From positions 213,705 to 255,170 of the forward strand of contig KV908447.1 of the NCBI GenBank assembly GCA_002005505.1: a DNA stretch of 41,466 nt, read 5' to 3'. Under the pieces are notes generated by a model. The model was not told the origin of the DNA and did not search any database. It saw nothing but the letters and a program-made list of their open reading frames with translations. The DNA comes from Botryococcus braunii (lineage: Eukaryota > Chlorophyta > Trebouxiophyceae). Numbering within the stretch: the stretch's first letter is position 1; each line of letters begins with the position of its first letter. The translations under genes were made by a program, and so were the position numbers. Positions 22,377 to 34,600 of the stretch are shown here, piece after piece.

Positions 22377-23409
22377 GTGGAAGTGCACAAGCAGGCATGC
22401 ACAACACATCTCTATAACCAGGTAGGCGGACAAACCATACAAATAGGAAAGGTTCCCTAATGTGCATCTTAAATCGCGCCCACAGACGATATATCATACA
22501 GGACCATACCTCGACAATTGCAGCTCGGAGCCCATCTCCCTCTTTGCGGGCATGCTGAAGTGCAATCTTGAGGGTCGCAGCTTTGTCGCGGAGGACATTG
22601 GTTTGCGCTTTCAGTACTTGAACCTTCCCCGGGACCCATAACATATGTGTTACTTCTCCTGTGTGCATTGGGAAGGACTGGCAATGACTCTCAACCATCC
22701 CTTGCATTTGGGGTTTGAAGGGTTCCTGCATGTATCCTTTTAGTATGGATCATTCAACAAATAGGCAAGCAAAGCTGGGCGCATCTTTGATGTGTATTGC
22801 CAGCTTCTAGTGTGCAAATAAAACCCAAGGGGTGTAACCACAGGAAACGCGATCTTACTCCTTTCCATACAGATACAGATGGGCCAGAAGTAGTCATGGA
22901 CAAACATACCTCTGCATCTAGTTTCTCTTGCTGTCTGTTCAGTTGGCGGTTCTCTTTGTGAAGATCTTCTGCTTCAGCCTCCAAGCGCTTAACTTCCTGC
23001 CCCAATGCAAATGCAGAGAATCACCAACACTACTGATATGGCTACCAATGGCATTTGCTACAAAGGGCTACCAAACTGCTGCATTGGGATCTCTGAAGCG
23101 CTTCAACGGTGTAAGAAATGGCCGGTATGCCTACATGTTGATTGACAAACTGGCGAGGACACAGCATGCTTCAGGGAAAATCTGCTTTTCAAAGTAGCCA
23201 CGCGAAAACCGGCTTCATCCTCAGCCAACTCGTTCAAAACTAACAATGCTGCAAGAATCGGCCATGCTATTTTGAGTAGACATAATCAGAGTCTTACAAA
23301 TGGCAGTGGTCATCGCGTGATTGAGATGCAAGTGTGGGTGGGTCGGTGGGTGAGAGAGCACATGACACCTGTTCTACTCGTGTCCACGCAGCTGACGGAA
23401 TTCGGAAAA

Positions 23410-23474
<65 letters not shown>

Positions 23475-24292
23475 CCTCCCTCCCTCCCTCCCTCCCCCTC
23501 CTCCCTTTTTCTTCCCTTCCCTTCTCCACCCTACCCGTCCCCACTTCCCTTCTGCACTGCATCGCACTTCCGTCCTATTCTCCCTTGCCCCCTTCCATCC
23601 ATTGCCCCCCCTCCCCCATATCTCCCAGCCCTTATTCAAGTATAATTTTCCAGGCAGCCCCCGAAGAAGTCCCAAGGAGAGCTCTCAGTAAACGTGATGG
23701 ACATACACATCGTCCACACATCACGCAAAAGCCCGTAGGTTCAGGTAAAATGAGTGATGCGGCCTGTGCTGATGATCTACAGAACATCAACACCGCAAAA
23801 TTTCGCCATTGCCTGCTTCTGATGCAAGTCAATGACTGTATACTGCAAAGCAGAAAGGAGAGCACTTACGGGCATTTCAGCTGCACGTTGCGACTGTAGT
23901 CTGACGAGCTCTTCCTCCTGCCAAACCCCACAGTATCAGCTACGTGATGACACGCCTGTTTGAAAACTTTGTGCCATGTCCTTTGCAGAGGTGTTACACC
24001 CACCCACCCCCCCCCCCGGCCCTCGCGCAGGCCGGCGATCCGCTTCCCTCTCCCCCTCCCCTCATACACACACATGTTTAAACGCCACTTTCCTCCTCTC
24101 CCGCCGCGCCACATTTCTCAAACCCACCTCATTGCATTTGTTTCATCCCTCCCCATCTCGTCCTGTGTGTGTGGGGGCCTGTCAGAGAGCACATGTGTGC
24201 GCTGAGGCGTGCACATGTGTGTGTATGGGAGGGGGGGGGGCCTGTGTGTGTGTGTGTGGGGGGGGGGGGGTTCTGTGTGTGTGGGTGTGTGT

Positions 24293-24324
<32 letters not shown>

Positions 24325-25676
24325 CTGTCACACGTGCTTATGCCTGTGTGCCATCCCAGAAAACACCAACACTTGATTGCCTCACATCATGAACAGATAA
24401 GATTGAAATTCCCACCAGCTGCTGCTGCCTTTTCGTAAGTTGTTCTGAAATGTCAAGCTCAGCCTCCATCCGCTCTTGGGCCTCGGCATATGGAATGAGC
24501 TTCTCTTCCCGAAATTTTGTAAAGTTCACAATGGCACTCAGATGCTTCCGCAAGCGCGCAGGATCTGGCTTGCAGACATCCTGTGCACAAAATACATTTT
24601 TACTTTCGCGGAATGCTTGGCCGGCAAACTTCCGGTCTTGACCAAGCTTACTTCCACCAACCATTATGTAGGTGGAAGCACTGATAACTTTTCAGTCCAA
24701 AATCTGAGGTAAAGTAGCATAAAGAGGCTAGAAGCAAACATGCATCCAGGTCACTGCAGGTGGCTATTGCAGGTGCATTCCAGGTGGCTATTCCAATCAA
24801 CAGAAAGATAATTCTATTTTCCCCTCCCACCAAAACAACGAGGGGGTGCCTCTAGGCAACTGCAACCCACTCCCAATGGGGGCCACGCCCGGGGGAGAGG
24901 GGGGGCGGGGGGGTTCAGCAACCTTTACTTGCATTGTCTAGTAGCATACATAATGGTAACGGGGACCTCAGCGGTACCCCAGGCAGTGCCAGATGTCCAA
25001 TATCTCAGCCACATCTCATGCAGCTGTAGCTCCCTCAAGACCAGACATGTTTGCCAGTAATCATGGCCTAACAGACTCATGGACCAACATGTATGGCAGT
25101 CAGCCATCCCAGATATGTATGGGGCCATCCCATATGTCCTCGCACCTGCATTGTGAAATCTCGCACGCCTGCTGCGCCCATCAGACGCATTAAATTGCTC
25201 ATGAAAGCCATGAAGGGTATAGACTCGTCGTGAAGCTCTGGAAAGTCCAGTACATCGATTGCAGCAAAAACAGGCTGTTGCAGTTCTTCCCTGCAGTGTG
25301 TTGCCGGCATTTAGGTGACTGCCCTGTTCCTGGACGTTTTGTATCGTTGTCAACTAACAGGCACATGGCCTCTGAGCCAGACAACCATCCGAACGCTTGC
25401 AATCAAGTTTCCTTTATCATACATGCATCAGGCTGACTGAATGTTGTCAAGCCAGGTGTCAAGTGAGGCACCTGTAAATTTTGTCCTTCTGCAAGGGTAA
25501 GCTTGGACGCACCTAGTGACACCCATTAGCAGTGTAACAACTGCCTCAAACACAGACCGCACAACTTCATAAGTTGGCTTTGCTAGTTGGGCAGCTGAAA
25601 TCGGTACGTCCATTTCCCTCAAGCAGGGCAGAAGCTCGGCATCTCCCAAGACAGGAAAGGAGAAAGAATGAGCCAT
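19331..25676 (-). CDS. NUF2: Kinetochore protein Nuf2 (complete, 10 exons)
   Basis: Nuf2 pairs with Ndc80 in the NDC80 complex, which attaches kinetochores to spindle microtubules. Exons: 25676-25513, 25290-25146, 24580-24416, 23917-23870, 22996-22910, 22623-22510, 22009-21884, 21382-21173, 20320-20204, 19489-19331. The product is 444 aa, close to the usual 440-465. The N-terminal calponin-homology part reads FSFPVLGDAELL, KPTYEVVRSVFEAVVTLLMG, then EELQQPVFAAIDVLDFPELH and DESIPFMAFM, then KPDPARLRKHLSAIVNFTKF, all in family order. SPEKL at residue 242 matches the conserved S-P-E/D-K motif of Nuf2. From about residue 140 to 440 it is coiled coil, rich in E, K, A and L. The first junction is phase 2, the rest phase 0. 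The chosen start is the first ATG in frame; upstream frame begins only at TTG. Exon 8 and 9 acceptors were chosen by phase and are less sure. Confidence 0.93.
19699..19785. repeat. C13 run, A run and (GAA)n/(AAG)n tract
   Basis: C13 at 19699-19711 is followed by A8 and then AAG/GAA units with GGA interruptions to about 19785. It lies in the last NUF2 intron. The open poly-Leu and poly-Arg frames across it are artefacts. Confidence 0.9.
22321..22374. repeat. (CA)n microsatellite in NUF2
   Basis: CA repeat with a few CGCA units, in the intron between NUF2 exons 6 and 7. Confidence 0.95.
23413..23472. repeat. (CT)n microsatellite in NUF2
   Basis: About 30 CT units followed by a C/T-rich stretch to about 23630, in the intron between NUF2 exons 4 and 5. 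On the sense strand it is purine-rich (GA)n, so it cannot serve as a splice pyrimidine tract. Confidence 0.95.
24211..24325. repeat. (GT)n with G10 and G13 runs in NUF2
   Basis: Three GT blocks are separated by G10 (24231-24240) and G13 (24258-24270), in the intron between NUF2 exons 3 and 4. The plus strand could form G-quadruplexes. Confidence 0.92.
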
Positions 25677-26733
25677 GAGTCGGCACAGGTATTTCTCCTC
25701 GTTTACATTCAATATTTCGCCTTCCCCTCAGATTTCAACCTGAGAAAACGTCAGGTAACCCAGCTGAACGCTCAAGAGCAGGAGACAAAACTCGGAGGTT
25801 GAGAAATACACTAGCCTTCCAGGTAGGAAATATGTCAATGACAATGACGCATACGTCAGACAATCAATAAAATCTTAATAGATATCATAGCATGCAAGTC
25901 ATTGGACGCGTTGAAGTTGCAGGGCCTCACCAATAATCGGCAGAAATATACACTCTGTGAAATGCCACAGACCTTTGCCACCTCGACTGTTTTACGCTAC
26001 TTTACCCACAACAATTAGTCTTGTATAATGAAAGCTCCAGGTATTTTGAATGTGCCCTCATCAGCATCTCGGATGGTCTGGGCTAGAAGAACCCCTTCGT
26101 CTTGTGATTATGTGCTTCACGGAGCACCGGCACAGAATATTCACTGAGATATCGATGTTTTGAGGAAGGACATAAAACCACGGACACACCCGTCTAATGG
26201 TTGTTCAGGTAGGTCTCCCGATGTTAGCGCCGCTAACTTAGCGGGCCGCTGACAGACAGTTTGAAGCAATTGAATGTCTGGGTCCCAGTCTGGGACTCCC
26301 TGTGGTGCCACTCGCACCGTGCCAGACAGGGACGTCAGGGCACGTGGGCTTCCCCGTGGTGCCATGTGCCCACCGCAGGCTTGATCTAGTGAAGGCCCCC
26401 GAGCTGGGAATCCGAAGGACAACATTCGTCAAGACGTCGCTGTCTGGAAACGCATACCTCATCAAGTCTGGTAGTATCTGACATACTCATTATCGCGGCT
26501 GGGTGTTGAAAGTGGATCGTGGATTGGCCTTCCGCAAAATGTGTTGAGGGGCAGCCGAACGGTGTTTCGGGTACGCCTGGAGAGGTGGTTACTTTCCGGA
26601 ATGTGTGTGTCATGTTTTAGTCCAGCAATGTAAACACGTCATTTCAAATTTAGTCTGGAGCGCTGTTGTTACAGGGTCTACTTGAAGTCAGCTTGAGGTC
26701 TCAACTTGTGCAAGTTTGCGGAGAGCGGTGGTA
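25677..26733. other. Divergent intergenic region between NUF2 and the RRM gene
   Basis: About 1.06 kb between two start codons facing apart. It must hold both promoters. No clear TATA box or known operator is seen. Confidence 0.5.
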
Positions 26734-29236
26734 ATGGTTGGAACACCGATGGAAGCGAATACAGCTAGTACGGACGAATTAGCTTTAAGGACAATATATG
26801 TGGTATGTGTCGTAGAAGTTGGCCCACCTTCACGTCTGTACTTCCAACCGCTGTTCGCACTGCGGCACTTTGCTTTTCCCTCTGTACCGTCTGATAAAAA
26901 CTGTTATCGGTTATCTTGTTCAACACTATTCTTAGCCATGCTTCAGGCTATTAGTATCATCAATTTATGAGACTGTGAAGCCGTAACCCCCACCTCGCGT
27001 TGACTCACGGGGTCGGATGTCTAACTCGCCGTTATGCACGCTGGTGATGCAGAAGCCCGTAGATAAGAAAACACCCAAGCAGGATGTTCAGAAGATTTTT
27101 GAAGAATTTGGAAGGTCTCATCCCAATGGCCCAGGCCCCTCCCTCAGTATTTGTCTTCCTAGCGCCCTACTCATGCACAATTGTTTTAACTGCTGAAAGC
27201 CACAAGTCATGCTTGCACTCGTAAAAACTAGCTTTAATTGATAAATCTAAATAAATTTGCAATGTGTGAGGCTGCGAGCTTAGTTAACTAGCTTTGTAAT
27301 GCTGCTACACATGTTTCTGTTGTGAACAATGTGACCCCTTCCTATCTCCCTTGAGGCTGATAAATATTTGTGTGCCATCTCATGATATGGGGCAACAAAC
27401 AAAGACGTTATGGCATAAATACATATGTCCTGCTGTTGTGGTTGTCGTCTTGCTACCGAGTTCGTGTCACAGCATAGGTTACATCATATTGATTTATACC
27501 TTGCCCTTCTTGAGCCGCTGTATTCTTTGACCCGCCTGCATGAGTTGTACATGATTATGTTGTCACCACATGCGCAATAGCTCATTCTTTGATTAGCTGC
27601 AAGACTTTCTCACTCTGCATTTTTCATTGACAGGGTTATCCGTGTCAGACAGCGATACGACAAAGCTCTCCTTGAGCTAAAAGACTCAGTCTACGTTACG
27701 TTTGAGACAAAGACTGCAGCAAACGCAGCAGTGTTGTCTCCGCCGAGAATCCCAGGCTCCTCTAACCGGATGATCATTATGCTGAAGGCAGAGTACGAGA
27801 AACGAAACCAGGTAAAATTGATATCACTGTGGAGGTCAGAGTCAGGCATATGTGCTGATACCATACTTGATTGTTTAACACATTCTACCATTCTTCCCAT
27901 TTCCATGTAAGGGGCATCTGTTACTGTTTGAAGAGGAGGTTCAGAGGACTAGAGAAACTTCCTGACAAGAATCCCACTGAGTGGGGGCCAATGGAAAGTA
28001 AGAAAAAGCAGGGGGGGTGAGGCTATGGAAGGTATTTGAAGGTGGGAATGAACCTCCCAGTCACATTGTAAAGAAGATGACTACCACTACACGTTTTGAG
28101 TTAAAAAGCTGCTGTATGCAGGGTGAGGCTGGTTCTGCAGGCCATTATTGTACATGCTTCATGCGTAACCACCGCAGAAAGGGCTAACCTTTTCTGTAAA
28201 CGTTCCTAAGCAAGCGGTGTTTGTCCCCAACCTGACATGACTTGGTTATCAAAGGTTGATTTGCTATGCGTGTTGGGATTAGTGGGCTCTCGCTCATGAT
28301 GCAAGTATTCCCTAACTTCCGACATTCTTGTTACAGTTGGCCGCCACAGGAGGCGCAGCCAGTGATGCGCTGGGCAAGCGGAAGAGGGTTGGTTCGGACA
28401 ATGTCCGTTTGTCAGACACGCTCGGACAGTCGTTTGGCCCTCCGGCAAGTGCTAATGAGGGTATTAACGGGGAGGTATCCTGGAAAAAGTTGGCGGAAGA
28501 ATACAAATCTAAAGTGGAGGAGCTCGAAGAAGAGCTGGCTACAGAAAGAGCAATATGCGCCCAACTGCGGGCACAAAGAGAGCAAGTACGAAACCATCAC
28601 CAAGCTTTTCCCATGAGTCATTCCGTGCTGCAGTTGCATGTGACATCCTTCTCGGTTCCCTCCCCTCCTCCAGCTCCCCCCCCCCCTGGCAGGGTTCTCG
28701 GCCCCCTCTCTCTGCCCCTTTCTCCCCCGCCTCTGCCCCCGCCCCCACTCTTTCTCATGCATGCTCGCTCAGCTCGTCCCCCTCTTTCCTGCCGCCTCAA
28801 GCGTCATACGAGTGCTCCTCTACATTCGCATCTTCAGCTCTTTCTCTGCCTGTGCCCCTTGCCAGAGGATGATGTGTAGGGAGCATTCTTGTGAATGAGA
28901 ATGCATTTTCCTTATGAAGTTGGGTTCTGTGGTTCCCACACTAGAAGTAATACGTGAGATTGTCCATCTCTGCAGGCTTCCCGATCTGCAGATGCAGCAG
29001 CAGAAAGGGAGAAGGGTTTACAGAGTCAGCTGTTGCGGCGTGGGGTGGAGGTCGCTGAATTGAAAGGGCAGCTGGCGGCTGTGAAGCAATCCACAGCCTC
29101 TCAAGTCAATGGGGAGGTTCATACCCTCAAAGCCAAGATCCTCGATCTCGAGGTGGAGGTTCAGAGGGCGAAGGACTCCTTGGTACTAGAGAAGCAGCGT
29201 AATGCGCCACGAGCCGTCAAGCAGTTCGTTATTTAG
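26734..29236 (+). CDS. La-type RRM protein with nuclear signal and coiled coil (5 exons)
   Basis: Exons: 26734-26802, 27053-27114, 27634-27811, 28337-28585, 28976-29236, giving 272 aa. Residues 17-100 form one RNA-recognition motif. RNP2 is RTIYVKPV and RNP1 is KDSVYVTF (residues 60-67). The order TPKQDVQKIFEEFG, then VIRVRQRYD, then RNP1 and MIIMLKAEYEKRNQ resembles RRM1 of La proteins, including the basic helix after the fold. Then come a basic KRKR (117-120), likely a nuclear signal, and a charged coiled coil from about residue 150 to 262 (WKKLAEEYKSKVEELEEELA onwards). The protein starts right before the RRM. No La motif is seen upstream, although La proteins normally have one. Likely a nuclear RNA-binding protein that dimerises through the coiled coil; this is inference. 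Start chosen as the first ATG in the open frame. Junction phases are 0, 2, 0, 0. Confidence 0.85.
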
Positions 29237-31606
<2,370 letters not shown>

Positions 31607-34600
31607 ATGCGGGCTGCTCAAACTGCCGTCAATGCTCTGCTCCTTGTACTACTGATCGGTACGTGCTCCCAACCCTTTTATGGGATTTATTAGCATGTTA
31701 TAAAAAATCTCGATTTTGAGGTCTGTTAATGCCTTGCCCTGTCGCTTAGGACGACGTGATACCAACGGCAGTGCAACCCTATTTCCTTGACAGTGGTCGA
31801 TGGACGTTGTGGTGCACGCTGTGGCTGTTTAGCCTTATTTAATCACCATTTTGGTTTATCGTTTTCAATTTTATGAAAGTTTTGTGGCCAATCGATGTTG
31901 CGCCGCCATGTTGTCTGTCTACTCGGATTCAGCACGCCCAGTTTGGAGCTGCTATTCTCGGAGGTGTTCAATGTCCTATGGTGTTTGTCAAAACATTTAA
32001 TTTATATACATATATTATGATCTTCTCAGTGAAGGAACCAGGCTTGAGGACACAGAGATGGTCAGTTCCTCTGGGGATGGGACTTTGTAAAGGACCTTAC
32101 CTCCTGCTTTAACAAACTGGACGGCTCTAGTTAATTAGTATCATGATGAATTACTAGTTTTGTTGCAGCACATCTCTACTGCTGTGAATTTCCGAGGCTT
32201 GCAAACAGGAACGTGGATCCGATAATCCAAGTATGCGTATTTGTAGGATCACATATACTATTTATTTGTTAGTTTCATTCAGATGATATTTTTTACTCTG
32301 GAAAATTTCAAGGCACTTTAAAATTCATGCGCTATTTGTGGAGCGTCCGAGCTGGGCCGGACAGTAGAACCCAGGACTCCGCTCGCAGTCAGCGGACACA
32401 CTATATTCGAATAATATTTAGCCAATGTTTTATTTCGTACATAACAATTTACTCAACCATGTTGGTATACGGGTACTGCAGGTGTCGCCCACGGCGTCAC
32501 GGACCGCAAGCTCTTGCAGGTGCGGTCCTATTTGGCTCGGCAGGCCTCGTCGCTTCAGAACTAAGGACTCATGACTGTCCTTGAGTGTCTTTCATGCTGT
32601 TTTCTCTGTCTCAAGTGCAGACCAATCCAGAGTTCGACGGTTCGTTGGAAGATGTTTTCGATCTAGATCGACCCATCTTTGGTTTCCAGTCAGTACTATT
32701 GCTATGACAAAGAATCCCAGGCTACGATTGGGATTTGCCGCAGCACCAGCAGTATGGCTGTATAGGCACATACATGTATTTGGCATCGCTATTTTCTTTG
32801 ATTGGGTTTTTTTTTTTTTTTTTTTTTTTTTGGTTGAGGGCGTGAGGTGTATGGTCTGCACTTATAGGATGTATAGCTGTGTTTCATCAAAATTTACTTT
32901 CAGCGCAGCATGCTTCTTGAGCACGCGTTAGTATCTACGTATACGTAGGTATACCTGCTGATTGGTGGGGGTCCTACATGTTCGACATATTTATCTTGGC
33001 ATACCCCCCCCCCCCCCCGGCGGGGGACTCGGCCCCGATACTTCTTCCCAGTGCCCTGAGCCATTGATTCTGCACTGCAGTTTATTATCAACTCATGCAT
33101 GTCATAGCGCTGCCCTAGCATCTTACGGGCATCACAGGTGTCTGTTTTATGTCGAGTTCTTTTGCCCATGCTCAATTGTTCCTTTCACTTTGTCTCTGGC
33201 GGGTACACATGTGAAGGTCATTTTCGCCTCGGTCAGATCTGCTTGCACCTATTAAAATTAGAGGCCTCAAAATGCAGTTGAAATCTATGCCTCCCATATA
33301 TGTTCGGTAGTAGTAAGCTGTACATGTCGGCAATGGGTGAGCCCTCGATCCAACAGTACTGTACACTAGTGCCCTGCTCCTCACATTCAAGCTTCATGAT
33401 TAAATATGGACTCCCCTTCATATGGACACCCCGCCACGTGGACGTCCCACTGTGCATGACTGAATGCACAAGTGTGCCGGTCAGGCAAGTGCTGCAACAA
33501 GCAGCGGCAGCGGCAGCGACAGCGGCAGCCCCTCCAAGAGTAGCCCAACTCCCAGCAGCAGCGGAAACCCCAGCAGCGGTGGTCCAAGCAGTGGCAGTGG
33601 AGCTGCAGCAGCCTCGGTAAGCCACACACACATGGTTGATAGCGTTGGAAGGCAAATGGAGATACACGGTCTTGGTAGCTAAGTGTTGCTGAGTGGCATG
33701 TATTATTTGAAACATTTTCAATGATATGATATCGTTAACGATATCATACTCATCAGTGGAACATGCATTCGCCATGCATATGCATGTGAAACAGAGGAAC
33801 AGTACTGTGTCACTAATGTTCTGTGTGTTGACTGTGCCATGCATGGGGACTGTGTATATACGTGTACAGTGTCCGACGGGCTCTGTGTATCTGTGTACGT
33901 ACAGTATCTGCATACAGTGTGTTTTTCAGGGACCGAGACCTGTGTCTTTCACGTGGCGTTACCTGCTCTTGTTCCCTCATTCCAGTGGTCTCCGCCTGCA
34001 CTGAGACCATGCATGTCTCCACATTCAGATTGCCGGCATGCGCCTTCTGTAAAAGGAAATTTGGACAAATTGGACGTTCCACAGGATTTCCACATGCATC
34101 CGTGTCGGACATTTTCCATGTTGTGTGCCTAGTTGGTACACACAGCATCCTTGTAACGATGCTTGGGAAGGGAGTCGCTTGTGGCAGCACCTGCACTCTT
34201 TAACAGGATTGTTCTTATTTGTTTTGTAGCGTGTACCCTCACCCTGCAATCGCACCTTGCACATGAACCACTCTGCAGTCTTTACGTTTGCACTTGAAAG
34301 CTTTCCGGGGTGGCGTGATCAATGCATCGTTCCTCCGTGCTCTCTCGCTTTCTCTGCGCCGACGCTCCGACTCAATCGATGCTTTTTGAGTCTGAGCTAA
34401 TACAGACTAGTGTGAACAATTTCTCAGTGGGGTTCTGGTGTATGTATAGAGCCTTACGTAAGGCTCTCTACTGGTGGGGTTCTGGTGTATGTAAGGAGAC
34501 TCTCTACTGGTGAATTTTTAAATTACTTGAGTGGCCCTCGTCTAACATCAAAGGCCATCGGTATTGTAGGCTGCCGCCGCTGGTGCTGCATCTAGCGCCG

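Noticed and set aside
25677..25712. Extending NUF2 twelve codons upstream
   Set aside because: That start is TTG. The ATG at 25676 gives the usual short Nuf2 N-terminus just before FPVL.
33480..33622. Alternative reading of mosaic exon 3 as poly-Gln/Ala (frame +1)
   Set aside because: It does not match the phase of the neighbouring exons. The Ser/Gly frame does, and it flows into the Ala exon.
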